Below, piece by piece: positions 1 through 8,786 of a DNA stretch of 64,000 nucleotides; position 1 is the first letter of the stretch, and every line of letters starts with the position of its first letter. Source of the DNA: Caballeronia sp. TF1N1 (GTDB taxonomy: Bacteria > Pseudomonadota > Gammaproteobacteria > Burkholderiales > Burkholderiaceae); contig NZ_CP084626.1 in NCBI RefSeq assembly GCF_022878925.1, forward strand, positions 496,001 to 560,000, given 5' to 3'. The notes below the pieces were generated by a model. The model ran no database searches. It was not told where the DNA came from and worked only from the letters and a program-made list of their open reading frames with translations. The translations under genes and the position numbers were made by a program.

Positions 1-1
1 G

Positions 2-145
2 AAGGTGCCGCTCGTCGTGCGCATGAAGGGCACGAACGAAGACCTCGGCAAGAAGATGCTCGCGGACTCCGGTCTGCCTATCATCTCCGCCGACAGCATG
101 GAAGAAGCCGCGCAGAAGGTCGTCGCGGCGGCCGAAGGCAAGTAA
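2..145 (+). CDS. sucC: Succinyl-CoA synthetase beta subunit, C-terminal end (partial)
   Basis: This is the last 47 codons of an open frame that enters from the left edge and stops with TAA. The peptide starts [20 protein letters not shown] and ends [10 protein letters not shown], which matches the C-terminus of the ADP-forming succinyl-CoA synthetase beta subunit. The enzyme makes ATP from succinyl-CoA in the citric acid cycle as a heterotetramer with SucD. The adjacent sucD gene, about 107 bases downstream on the same strand, confirms the identity. The start and the ATP-grasp domain lie outside the window. Confidence 0.93.
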   Translation, partial: KVPLVVRMKGTNEDLGKKMLADSGLPIISADSMEEAAQKVVAAAEGK

Positions 146-252
146 GCGCGCCCGCTTCCTAGTCTGACAAGAGCGTTCCACCAGACACGAATGGCGGCGC
201 GGGCTTTCCATATGAGAAAGCGTCGCGACGCCAAACGAACAGAGGTCACTAC

Positions 253-1134
253 ATGTCGATTCTGATCAACAAAGACACGAAGGTCATCACGCAGGGCATC
301 ACCGGCAAGACCGGTCAGTTCCACACGCGCGCCTGCCGCGAATACGCGAACGGCCGCGAAGCGTACGTTGCGGGCGTGAACCCGAAGAAGGCCGGCGAAG
401 ATTTCGAAGGCATCCCCATCTACGCGAGCGTCAAGGAAGCGAAGGCCGAAACGGGCGCAACCGTATCGGTGATCTACGTTCCGCCCGCGGGCGCCGCCGC
501 CGCGATCTGGGAAGCCGTCGAGGCCGATCTCGATCTCGCCATCTGCATCACGGAAGGCATTCCGGTTCGCGACATGCTGGAAATCAAGGACCGCATGCGC
601 CGCGAAAATCGCAAGACGCTGCTGCTCGGACCGAACTGCCCCGGCACGATCACGCCGGACGAACTGAAGATCGGCATCATGCCGGGTCACATCCACCGCA
701 AGGGTCGCATCGGCGTGGTATCGCGCTCGGGCACGCTGACGTATGAAGCAGTGGGTCAGTTGACGGCGCTGGGTCTTGGCCAGTCGTCGGCGGTCGGTAT
801 TGGCGGCGATCCGATCAACGGTCTCAAGCACATCGACGTGATGAAGATGTTCAACGACGATCCGGAAACGGACGCCGTCATCATGATCGGCGAGATCGGC
901 GGTCCGGACGAAGCGAACGCCGCTTACTGGATCAAGGACAACATGAAGAAGCCGGTGGTTGGCTTCATCGCGGGCGTCACGGCGCCTCCGGGCAAGCGCA
1001 TGGGTCACGCAGGCGCGCTGATCTCGGGCGGCGCGGACACGGCCGATGCCAAGCTCGAAATCATGGACGCGTGCGGCATCAAGGTCACGAAGAACCCGTC
1101 GGAAATGGGTCGTCTGTTGAAGTCGGTGATCTAA
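253..1134 (+). CDS. sucD: Succinyl-CoA synthetase alpha subunit
   Basis: The 293-residue product has the usual length for SucD. An N-terminal CoA-binding Rossmann domain (about residues 5-120) contains the GITGKTGQFHT loop, and a ligase domain follows. The catalytic histidine that carries the phosphate during the succinyl-CoA to succinate reaction is in the MGHAGALISGGAD motif, His252 by my count. The start codon has a GAGGT ribosome-binding sequence a few bases upstream. It forms an operon with sucC and is followed by a strong terminator hairpin. Confidence 0.97.
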   Translation: MSILINKDTKVITQGITGKTGQFHTRACREYANGREAYVAGVNPKKAGEDFEGIPIYASVKEAKAETGATVSVIYVPPAGAAAAIWEAVEADLDLAICITEGIPVRDMLEIKDRMRRENRKTLLLGPNCPGTITPDELKIGIMPGHIHRKGRIGVVSRSGTLTYEAVGQLTALGLGQSSAVGIGGDPINGLKHIDVMKMFNDDPETDAVIMIGEIGGPDEANAAYWIKDNMKKPVVGFIAGVTAPPGKRMGHAGALISGGADTADAKLEIMDACGIKVTKNPSEMGRLLKSVI

Positions 1135-1202
1135 GCGGGTTTATCGGCAGAACGGCCTGGGGTTTGGTACTCTTACCGAATCCTTTCGTAACCGCCGAAT
1201 AG

Positions 1203-1237
1203 AAAGCGAGGGAGCGTTGGCTTCCTCGCTTTTTTTA
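1203..1237 (+). terminator. Rho-independent terminator after sucD
   Basis: A 13-bp stem (AAAGCGAGGGAGC paired with GCTTCCTCGCTTT, one G-T wobble) closes a GTTG tetraloop and runs into a tract of Ts. It should end the sucCD transcript. The T-tract ends only about 8 bases before the start codon of the next gene. Confidence 0.85.
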
Positions 1238-1244
1238 TTACTAC

Positions 1245-1955
1245 ATGCTCGATTTTTTTGCGACGCTCCATTGGGGCGCGGTGCTTCAGATCATCGTCAT
1301 CGACATTCTGCTCGGTGGCGACAACGCGGTCGTGATCGCGCTCGCCTGTCGCGGTTTGCCCGACGGCCAGCGCACGCGTGGCATCTTGCTTGGCACGCTC
1401 GGCGCCATCGTGCTGCGCGTCGTGCTGATCGCGTTCGCGGTGTTTCTGCTCGATATCCCGTTCCTCAAGTTCGTCGGCGGCATCCTGCTGCTGTGGATCG
1501 GCGTGAAGCTGATGCAGCCCGACCACGACGCGCACGAGATCAACGCGTCGGACAAGCTCTGGACAGCGGTCAAGACCATCGTCATCGCGGACGCCGTGAT
1601 GAGCCTCGACAACGTCATCGCCATTGCGGGCGCGGCGGAGGCGGCGGACCCGCGGCATCGCTTCACGCTCGTCGTCTTCGGGCTGGTGGTGAGCATTCCG
1701 CTCATCGTGTGGGGCAGCACGCTGGTGCTGAAGCTGCTCGATCGCTTTCCGGTCATCGTGCTCTTCGGCGCGGCGTTGCTCGGGTGGATCGCGGGCGGCT
1801 TGATCATCGACGATCCCTTCATCGACCGATGGCCCGAGCTGAACACCGAGCTCGTCGGGTATATCGCGCGAGCGGTGGGCGCGATTTTCGTGGTCGCGGC
1901 GGGCGTGCTGATCAAGCGGCGCGCGCTCGCCAGTGGAAAACGGGCGCCGGGGTGA
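1245..1955 (+). CDS. TerC/YjbE-family integral membrane protein
   Basis: The 236-residue product is almost wholly hydrophobic with about seven membrane segments. It carries the two family signatures, GGDNAVVIALA near residue 24 and DAVMSLDNVIAIAGAAEAA near residue 111. Their acidic residues lie in the membrane and are thought to bind metal. TerC-family proteins are linked to manganese export and metal loading of exocytosed proteins, but the substrate here is not shown by sequence. The ATG follows the sucD terminator by only a few bases and has no visible Shine-Dalgarno. I searched the gap for a yybP-ykoY manganese riboswitch signature and did not see one. Confidence 0.87.
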   Translation: MLDFFATLHWGAVLQIIVIDILLGGDNAVVIALACRGLPDGQRTRGILLGTLGAIVLRVVLIAFAVFLLDIPFLKFVGGILLLWIGVKLMQPDHDAHEINASDKLWTAVKTIVIADAVMSLDNVIAIAGAAEAADPRHRFTLVVFGLVVSIPLIVWGSTLVLKLLDRFPVIVLFGAALLGWIAGGLIIDDPFIDRWPELNTELVGYIARAVGAIFVVAAGVLIKRRALASGKRAPG

Positions 1956-2112
1956 GGTTGTTCTATGCAGTGGGGTGATTGAGGCGCACTCCGCCGAATC
2001 GCGTTGACCGGAAACGCGCTCACACTGAGGCCTTTACCGAAAGACGCTCACCCCAAGACCCACGTTAGCCGTTCGGCCGACTGTCATCGCTAAAGCTCCC
2101 TGAATAAGATCG

Positions 2113-2150
2113 AAGCGTCTGGATTGCATCATGCATCCGGGCGCTTTTTG
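2113..2150 (+). terminator. Terminator-like hairpin just upstream of the pilin gene
   Basis: A 12-bp stem (AAGCGTCTGGAT with ATCCGGGCGCTT, two G-T wobbles) encloses a 10-base loop and is followed by a short T-run. It ends about 18 bases before the pilin ATG. It may terminate transcription from the terC side or act as an attenuator. Confidence 0.6.
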
Positions 2151-2167
2151 TCCTTTTGGGAGTACCG

Positions 2168-2764
2168 ATGACAACGATCACCTGCAACACGAATTCGCCG
2201 CGTGCCTGGCGCGCGATGCACGGCTGGCTGCGCTCTGCCGGCGACGCGGCGACGCGAGGTTTCACCCTGATCGAACTGATGATCGTGTTGGCGATCGTCG
2301 GCGTGGTGGCCGCGTATGCGATTCCCGCGTATCAGGATTATCTGGCGCGCAGCCGGGTGGGCGAGGGCTTGTCGCTCGCGGCATCGGCGCGGCTTGCCGT
2401 GGCCGAGAACGCGGCGAGCGCGGCCGATCTCGCAAGCGGATATGCCTCGCCGCCAGGCACGCGCAACGTCGACTCGATCCACATCGACAGCGACAACGGC
2501 CAGATCACGATTGCCTATTCGACGCGCGTCGCGCCAGCAGGATCGAACACGCTCGTGCTCGTGCCATCCACGCCCGACAACGCCGAGACTCCGACGGCCC
2601 GCGTGTCGCTTGCGCGCGGATCGGTGCAGGCAGGCACCTTGACGTGGGAATGCTTCGCGGGCGGCAAGGCGGCGTCGTCGTTGCCGGCGCCGGGCGCGGG
2701 ACCGTCGCCTGCGGAGGCGCCGAGCTTGCCCGCCAATCTCGCGCCGGCGGAATGCCGTGGCTGA
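2168..2764 (+). CDS. Type IV pilin-like protein (class IV prepilin)
   Basis: The protein has the prepilin peptidase site [22 protein letters not shown]: Gly31, then Phe32, with Glu at mature position 5 and a hydrophobic helix that packs in the pilus core. The leader is long (31 residues) because the best start is ATG at 2168, preceded by GGGAG at good spacing; an upstream in-frame TTG is less likely. The mature domain has only two late cysteines (WEC and ECRG), about 40 residues apart, around a Ser/Pro/Ala-rich stretch. This suggests a C-terminal disulfide loop. It lies directly upstream of a PglL-type O-oligosaccharyltransferase gene, which suggests it is glycosylated. It could be a minor or accessory pilin rather than the major subunit. 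Confidence 0.85.
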   Translation: MTTITCNTNSPRAWRAMHGWLRSAGDAATRGFTLIELMIVLAIVGVVAAYAIPAYQDYLARSRVGEGLSLAASARLAVAENAASAADLASGYASPPGTRNVDSIHIDSDNGQITIAYSTRVAPAGSNTLVLVPSTPDNAETPTARVSLARGSVQAGTLTWECFAGGKAASSLPAPGAGPSPAEAPSLPANLAPAECRG

Positions 2765-2951
2765 CGTGCATCGCTGACGACGGGCAGACGAGCGGTGCGT
2801 TGGCATCGCTCGTCTGCCATCGGCAAGAAGCGGTCAGGTGCGGGGATTTTTTGTTGGAAACGCGGGGATTTCGTCGCAAATCGGGCTGTGTACCGGACAT
2901 GGGCAGCAAAGTTTTGTATAGTGCGCCGGTTGCCGACGTTCACAGCCCCTC

Positions 2952-4760
2952 ATGCCTTCTCAATACGCGCGCTACCTTTGTTTTGCCGTTCTGTGCCTTG
3001 CGTTGACCTTGCCGTTCGGCGTCGTCAACCACACGTACCCGATTCCGACCTTCTACGCCGAATACAGCGCGCTGGCGCTTTACTTGGCGCTCGGGGCGAC
3101 GGTCGCGCTGCTCGTGCGCGTGTCGGAGCCGCGCGTGTCGTTCGCCTCGCCGGTCGTTGCGCTCATGCCGCTTGCGTTCGGCGTGCTGCTCATCGCGCAG
3201 ACGGTGTTGCTGCCGGTATCGCAGCCTTCGATGAACTGGCTCGGTGGCGCCTATCTGCTCGCCTCGTTCATCGCGGTGCATACCGGCTACGGGCTCGTGC
3301 GCGCGGGTTTGTCGGAGAAGGCGTTGCGCATCGGCGCGGCCGCGCTCATGGCGGGCGGTCTGTTCGCGGTCTTTTGCCAGGTCGTGCAGTTGCTGCATCT
3401 GGAGGTGAAGTTCACGCCGTTTGTCGTCGCTTATAACGTGACGGCCGAGCGGCGGCCGTTCGGCAACATGGCGCAGGCAAATCACCTCGCGACGGTGATC
3501 GCCTTCGCGATGGCGGGCGCGCTGTACTTCGTGCAAACGCGGCGTTTGCCCGTTATCGTGTGGCTCGCGCTGACGGCGGTGTTTTCGCTAGGCCATGCGC
3601 TGACCGTTTCGCGCGGACCCTGGTTGCAGATGGCGGTGATCGTCGTCGCCGGATTCTGGATGGCGTTCGTGCAGGGGCGGCCGGCAGCGGCGGAAGGTTT
3701 CGACGGACCCGGCCGCCGCGATCTTCGCGCGTGGCTCATGCCGGTGGTGCTCGCGCTCGTGTTCTTCGCGGTGAACGCGGCGGTGCGCTGGGCCAACGTG
3801 CGCTTCCACTTCGACCTCGCGCAATCGGCCGCCGAGCGCATGCAGGACGCCAATCAGATCGCGCCGCGCCTTGCGCTGTGGAAATACGGCTGGACGATGT
3901 TCCATACGCATCCCATCCTCGGCGTCGGCTGGGGCGAGTTTCCGCGCTATCAGTTCGACATGGTGCGCGAGCTGGGCGGCGTCGAGATCGCGAACAATGC
4001 GCATGACATCTTCATCGATTTGCTCGCGAAGACGGGCGCGCTGGGCCTCGGCATTCTGGTGCTGGGGTTCGTCTTCTGGCTGATTCACGTGCTGCGCGCG
4101 CCGCAGACGCCCGCGCGCATTTTCGGGCTTTCGCTGCTTGGCGTTCTGCTGATGCATGCGTTGGTTGAATATCCGCAGCAATACATGTTCTTTTTGATGC
4201 CGGCGATGCTCGTGATCGGCTTGCTGGAGACGCGGCCGTTGCGGCTGGTGGCGAAGCCGTTGTCGTTCGGCGTGTACGTGGTGCTCGTGGTGGGCGGGCT
4301 GGCGGCGTTGTATCCGGTGATGCTCGACTATCATCGGGCCGAGGTGCTTTACTACGGATCGCGGCCGGCGGAGCAGTATCGGGACGATCCTTCGTTTCTC
4401 TTCACCGCGTGGGGCGAATACGGCGCGGCCACGCTCGTGCCGATCAACGCGCAGAACCTCGAAGAGAAGCTCGCGATGCATCGCAAGGCGATTGCGTTAC
4501 TGCCGGGCGAGACGGTGTTGCGGCGATATGCGGTGTTGCAGGCGCTTGCTGGTCAGCGCGACGAAGCGCTGGACACGATGGCGAAGCTCAAGATTTTCGC
4601 GACCCAACTGCATGACTGGCCGAAGCAACTGGCGTCGGTTTATCAGCTCATCGATGAGACGGGGAAGCCGCTGGCTTCGTTCAAGGCGGATCTGGTGAAG
4701 TTGTATGGAGAGCCGGGGGTTGGGGGCGCCACTGCCGATGATGACGATGATGATGAGTGA
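2952..4760 (+). CDS. pglL: PglL-family O-oligosaccharyltransferase (Wzy_C type)
   Basis: The 602-residue polytopic membrane protein has about a dozen hydrophobic helices. The Wzy_C/O-antigen-ligase core spans roughly residues 200-360, with the motifs LTVSRGPWLQM, LGVGWGEFPRYQF and NNAHDIFIDLLAKTG. A periplasmic tail after about residue 460 ends in an acidic Asp-rich run. PglL enzymes transfer lipid-linked glycans to serine or threonine of exported proteins, including pilins. The gene follows the pilin gene by 188 bases on the same strand, an arrangement like pilA-tfpO in Pseudomonas and the pilin-pglL pair of Burkholderia cenocepacia. It converges with moaC. Confidence 0.88.
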   Translation: MPSQYARYLCFAVLCLALTLPFGVVNHTYPIPTFYAEYSALALYLALGATVALLVRVSEPRVSFASPVVALMPLAFGVLLIAQTVLLPVSQPSMNWLGGAYLLASFIAVHTGYGLVRAGLSEKALRIGAAALMAGGLFAVFCQVVQLLHLEVKFTPFVVAYNVTAERRPFGNMAQANHLATVIAFAMAGALYFVQTRRLPVIVWLALTAVFSLGHALTVSRGPWLQMAVIVVAGFWMAFVQGRPAAAEGFDGPGRRDLRAWLMPVVLALVFFAVNAAVRWANVRFHFDLAQSAAERMQDANQIAPRLALWKYGWTMFHTHPILGVGWGEFPRYQFDMVRELGGVEIANNAHDIFIDLLAKTGALGLGILVLGFVFWLIHVLRAPQTPARIFGLSLLGVLLMHALVEYPQQYMFFLMPAMLVIGLLETRPLRLVAKPLSFGVYVVLVVGGLAALYPVMLDYHRAEVLYYGSRPAEQYRDDPSFLFTAWGEYGAATLVPINAQNLEEKLAMHRKAIALLPGETVLRRYAVLQALAGQRDEALDTMAKLKIFATQLHDWPKQLASVYQLIDETGKPLASFKADLVKLYGEPGVGGATADDDDDDE

Positions 4761-4787
4761 GGTCGGCGTCGGCTCCGGGCGCGAGGA

Positions 4788-5264
4788 CTACGTCGCCACC
4801 CAATCCCCCGACTTCCCGCCATGCTTCTCCAGCACCTTCACATTGTTGATGGTCATGCCGCGATCCACCGCCTTGCACATGTCGTAGATCGTCAGCAAGC
4901 CGATCTGCACGGCGGTGAGCGCTTCCATTTCCACGCCGGTGCGCCCGACCGTCTCCACACGCACTTCGCAGTGCACGCCAGGTAGCGTTTCGTCGATGCT
5001 GAAATCCACCGCCACGCGCGTCAGCGCAAGTGGATGACACAGCGGAATCAGGTCGGCCGTGCGCTTTGCGCCCTGAATAGCGGCGATGCGCGCCACGCCC
5101 AGCACGTCGCCTTTTTTCGCGCGGCCTTCGCGGATCAGCGCCAGCGTGCCATCGAGCATGGCGATGGAACCGCGCGCGACGGCGATGCGGCGTGTCTCGC
5201 CCTTGTCGCCGACATCGACCATGTGCGCCTCGCCGGCGGCATCGAAATGTGTGAGTCCGGACAT
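4788..5264 (-). CDS. moaC: Cyclic pyranopterin monophosphate synthase
   Basis: The 158-residue product matches MoaC, which acts after MoaA in molybdenum cofactor synthesis and forms cyclic pyranopterin monophosphate. Conserved stretches include [18 protein letters not shown] near the N-terminus, LIPLCHPL, and [27 protein letters not shown] with the active-site Asp and Lys. I chose the ATG at 5264 because AAGGAGAGG precedes it and the length then fits the family. A longer in-frame reading to 5327 adds residues with no homology. It is transcribed towards pglL. Confidence 0.95.
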   Translation of the reverse strand: MSGLTHFDAAGEAHMVDVGDKGETRRIAVARGSIAMLDGTLALIREGRAKKGDVLGVARIAAIQGAKRTADLIPLCHPLALTRVAVDFSIDETLPGVHCEVRVETVGRTGVEMEALTAVQIGLLTIYDMCKAVDRGMTINNVKVLEKHGGKSGDWVAT

Positions 5265-5411
5265 AGCCTCTCCTTCGAACGGGCGCTCATCATACCAGCG
5301 CGATACGGCGTCTTCGGTCCGATTCAATCCACCGCCGAGCGCCGAACACTTGATACGATAAGCCCGTTTTCGTCATCAAGCTGACCGGCTCGCCGACGCC
5401 GGTTTCGCGCC

Positions 5412-8400
5412 ATGAATCTGACACGTTCGAGCCGTGCGCTCATTTTCGTGCTGTGCCTGAGTCTCGCCATGCCGCCCGTTGCGATGGCGCAGGTTGGCGC
5501 GTCCGTGGCTCGCGCGGATGATTCGGCGAAGGCGGGCGCAAGGGGCGCTGCAAACGCGACCGCCGCAAATGCGATTACCGCAAATGCGACCAACGCAAAC
5601 GCGACCACCGCAAACTCTGCCACCTCAAACGCGATCACCGCAAACGCGACCACCGCAAATGCGACCACCGCAAATGCGATCGCCTTAAACGCGACCACCG
5701 CAAACTCTGCCACCACAAACGCGCCCACCGCAACCGCGCCCACTGCAAACGCGATCGCCTTAAACGCGATCGCCTTAAACGCGACCACCGCAAACTCTGC
5801 CACCACAAACGCGCCCGCCGCAAATGCGACCACCGCAAACGCGACCACCGCAAACGCGACCGCCGCAAATGCGACCAACGCAAATGCGACCACCGCAAAT
5901 GCGACCGCCGCAAACGCGATCACCGCAAATGCGACCACCGCAAACGCGACCACCGCAAACGCCGGCACCTCAAACGCGCCCACCACAACCGCGCCCACCG
6001 CAACCGCAACCGCAACCGCAACCGCAACCGCAACCACAACCGCAACCACAACCGCAACCACAACCGCAACCGCGCCCAAGGCAACCGCGACCACCACCAC
6101 CGTCCCCGCCTCACCCCCCGCCAACCTGGCCGACGGCGTCTTCGGCGTCTACGGCGGCGCCGAAAGCCGCTTCGCCAATCGGCCTGGCGAAATGAGCGGC
6201 CTGCGTGCGCCCTTGTCCTCGGTGCAGCTTCCCGATCTCGGCGATGGCTCCGACGGCACGCTTTCACCGCAAGCCGAACGCACGCTCGGCGAACGGATGA
6301 TGCGCGAAGTCCGCGCCGACCCCGACTATCTCGACGACTGGCTGATGCGCGATTACCTCGATTCCATCGCCACCAAGCTCTCCGCCGCCGCCGCGACGCA
6401 GTACCTCGGTGGCTATCGGCCGGACTTCGACCTGTTTGCCGTGCGCGATCCGCAAATCAACGCGTTCTCGATGCCCGGCGGTTTCATCGGCGTGAACACG
6501 GGGCTGATTTCCGCGACGCAGACCGAGTCGGAACTGGCGTCGGTCATCGGTCACGAGATGGGGCACGTGCTGCAGCGGCACATCGCGCGCATGATCGGCG
6601 CGCAGAAAAAGAGCGGCTATGCCGCGCTCGCTGCCATGCTCGCCGGCTTGCTCGCTGGCGTGATGGCGCGCAGCGGCGATCTCGGCATGGGTATCGCGAT
6701 GGGCGGGCAGGCGTTCGCCGTCGACAATCAGCTCAAATTTTCGCGCGCGGCGGAACACGAGGCGGACCGCGTCGGCTTTCAGATGCTCGCCGCCGCCGGC
6801 TACGACCCCTACGCGATGACCGCGTTTTTCGCGCGTCTGGACCGCCTGACGATGTCCGATAACGGCGTGCCGCCATATGCGCGCACGCATCCGCTGACCG
6901 TCGAGCGCATCGCCGATATGGAGGATCGTGCGCGGCGCGTGCCGTATCGGCAGCCGCGTCAGTCGCCCGAATACGCGTTCGTGCGGGCGCGCGCGCGGGT
7001 GTTGCAGGTCAATTATGCGAGTGATTATCGCGAGGTCGCGAGCCGGCTGAAGACCGAGATCAGCGATCAGACCGCGCTCAATCCGGCGGCGAACTGGTAT
7101 GGCGTCGCGCTCGCGCAGTCGCTGCTCGGCGATTACGACGCCGCCAACGATGCGCTCGCGAAGTCGCGCCGTCTGTTCGAAGGCGAGGAGGCGAATGCGG
7201 CGGTGGCATCGGCGCAGGCGCGGCAGGAGTTGAAGAGTATCGGCGGCGCGGATGCGGCTAGCGGCGCACGGAGTTTGAAGGCGCAGCGTGGGGCGGCATC
7301 GTCGGCGAAGGCGGCTGCTTCCGTCGATGCCGGGTTGAATCTCGCTGCCGACGGCGTGAGATCCGCACAGGCGAGGCATGCGCCTGCCGTCACCGATGCA
7401 AGGACGAATGGCGTCGCGTTATCGGAAGGCATGTCTTCGCTGCTCGGCAGTAGTGCGCACGATGTGCTGAGCTTTTCGGGGAGCGGCAATCGCGCGAGTA
7501 ATCCGAACAATCCGCTCAACGTCAAGAGCGCGGCCAACACAGGCGGCGCAACGCTGGCGAACGGCGGGAACGGCGGGAACGGCGCGAACAATTCGCTCAA
7601 CGTCAAGAACGCGGTCAACACAGGCGGCGCGACGCTGGCGAACGGCACGAGCAGCACGAACAGCGCAAACAGCGCAAACAGCGCAAACAGCGCAAACAGC
7701 GCAAACAGCGCAAACAGCGCAAACAGCGCAAACAGCGCAAACAACGCAAACAACGCAAACAACGCAAACAATGCGAACGGCGCGAACGGCGCGAACGGCG
7801 CGAACGGCGCGAACGGCGCGAACGGCGCGAACGGCGCGAACGGCGCGATCGGCGCGATCGGCGCGATCGGCGGGCACGGCACGAACAATTCGCTCAACGT
7901 TAAGAATGCGGTCAGCACAGGCGGCGCGACGCTGGCGAACAACACGAGCAGCACGAACAACACAAACAACGCAAACAACCCAAACAACCCAAACGCAAAA
8001 AGCCCGAAAACCGCAAACGTCTCAACCGCAGAGAAAGATTCGTCGATCCACCAAAACAACCCATCCGAGACGAATCGCGCGGGCGCTGCAACAACCACCG
8101 ACGCGAACAGCAACTCCCGCCACACGACCGCATCCAACACCCCGACCTCGAAGAACACGATCCCGCTTCCGCCGGTCCATGTCACGAGCACCTCGATCCC
8201 GCGCCAGAGCCCACAACCCGCCGCGCGACCGCAGCCGCCAGCGCCCGCAACACCCCGCAGCACACCTAGCCTCGACGTACTAGCCGCCGATATCGCCCGT
8301 CGCGCCGGCCGTAACGACGACGCCATCCGCCTCGCGGAAATAGCGCAGAAGCGCTGGCCGGACTCGCACGCGGCAATCGATATCCATCTGCAAGCCTTGC

Positions 8401-8708
8401 TGTCGGCGCACCGCTACGCCGATGCCCAATCGCTCGCGCGCCAGGAAACGCGCGCCGACCCGTTACGCCCCGACTGGTGGCTCTATCTCGCGCAGGCGAG
8501 CGCGGGCCTCAACGACCCGCTGAGCCAGCATCAGGCGATGGCCGAGAAATTCGCGCTCGACGGCGCATGGCCATCCGCGATTCGGCAGCTAAAGGAAGCG
8601 CGCGACCTGAAGACCGCGAGTTTCTACGATCTCTCGACGATCTCCGCGCGTTTGCGCGATTTCGAAACGCGCTACAAGGAGGAGCGCGAGGAGGAGAAAA
8701 ACAGCTGA
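5412..8708 (+). CDS. Exported M48 metalloprotease (BepA-like) with two large tandem-repeat insertions
   Basis: The product has 1098 residues, about twice the normal BepA/YfgC length. It begins with a signal peptide (about residues 1-27). A low-complexity Ala/Asn/Thr segment follows (about 45-230), built from 15-base units reading ATTAN and ending in TA repeats. The peptidase domain (about 235-560) has the zinc motif HEMGH at 381-385 and the third ligand in EHEAD (448-452). A second insertion (about 695-860) has three copies of an NxLNVKxAxxTGGATLAN unit, then runs of NSA, NNA, NGA and IGA triplets. A TPR-like C-terminal domain (about 955-1080) follows. BepA proteins help or clear outer-membrane protein assembly in the periplasm. 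Both inserts keep the frame, and all unit lengths are multiples of three. Confidence 0.85.
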   Translation: MNLTRSSRALIFVLCLSLAMPPVAMAQVGASVARADDSAKAGARGAANATAANAITANATNANATTANSATSNAITANATTANATTANAIALNATTANSATTNAPTATAPTANAIALNAIALNATTANSATTNAPAANATTANATTANATAANATNANATTANATAANAITANATTANATTANAGTSNAPTTTAPTATATATATATATTTATTTATTTATAPKATATTTTVPASPPANLADGVFGVYGGAESRFANRPGEMSGLRAPLSSVQLPDLGDGSDGTLSPQAERTLGERMMREVRADPDYLDDWLMRDYLDSIATKLSAAAATQYLGGYRPDFDLFAVRDPQINAFSMPGGFIGVNTGLISATQTESELASVIGHEMGHVLQRHIARMIGAQKKSGYAALAAMLAGLLAGVMARSGDLGMGIAMGGQAFAVDNQLKFSRAAEHEADRVGFQMLAAAGYDPYAMTAFFARLDRLTMSDNGVPPYARTHPLTVERIADMEDRARRVPYRQPRQSPEYAFVRARARVLQVNYASDYREVASRLKTEISDQTALNPAANWYGVALAQSLLGDYDAANDALAKSRRLFEGEEANAAVASAQARQELKSIGGADAASGARSLKAQRGAASSAKAAASVDAGLNLAADGVRSAQARHAPAVTDARTNGVALSEGMSSLLGSSAHDVLSFSGSGNRASNPNNPLNVKSAANTGGATLANGGNGGNGANNSLNVKNAVNTGGATLANGTSSTNSANSANSANSANSANSANSANSANSANNANNANNANNANGANGANGANGANGANGANGANGAIGAIGAIGGHGTNNSLNVKNAVSTGGATLANNTSSTNNTNNANNPNNPNAKSPKTANVSTAEKDSSIHQNNPSETNRAGAATTTDANSNSRHTTASNTPTSKNTIPLPPVHVTSTSIPRQSPQPAARPQPPAPATPRSTPSLDVLAADIARRAGRNDDAIRLAEIAQKRWPDSHAAIDIHLQALLSAHRYADAQSLARQETRADPLRPDWWLYLAQASAGLNDPLSQHQAMAEKFALDGAWPSAIRQLKEARDLKTASFYDLSTISARLRDFETRYKEEREEEKNS
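5551..6105 (+). repeat. In-frame 15-base tandem repeats coding ATTAN-type units
   Basis: The DNA is a degenerate tandem array of a 15-base unit (GCGACCACCGCAAAY and variants). It contains a higher-order duplication of a block starting ATCGCCTTAAACGCGACC, and passes at about 6000-6060 into a six-base ACCGCA/ACAACC array. All units preserve the reading frame of the protease gene. Arrays of this kind change copy number by slippage. Confidence 0.9.
7646..7872 (+). repeat. In-frame 9-base tandem repeats coding NSA/NNA/NGA/IGA triplets
   Basis: There are about nine copies of AACAGCGCA, four of AACAACGCA or a variant, eight of AACGGCGCG and three of ATCGGCGCG, in that order. The blocks look like successive expansions of variant units. 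They lie between the second and third copies of the longer NxLNVKxAxxTGGATLAN-coding repeat. Confidence 0.92.
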
Positions 8709-8786
8709 ACGGCGGCGCGCCGCGGTTAGCTCTGAGCGAGCGCTCGACCCTGCCACGACCGTACACGATCCGTGCGCCGATAACCT

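Noticed and set aside
1135..1244. Possible yybP-ykoY manganese riboswitch upstream of the TerC-family gene
   Set aside because: The conserved GGGGAGTAG and CATCATTACGGC-type core is absent. The gap is mostly the sucD terminator.
5551..7872. Regular repeats that could suggest a CRISPR array
   Set aside because: The units are 6-15 bases, contiguous and in frame. There are no unique spacers and no cas genes.
7133..8326. Minus-strand frame with long Phe/Ala/Leu triplet repeats
   Set aside because: The repeats are just the complement of the NSA/NGA arrays of the M48 protease gene. There is no start site or domain.
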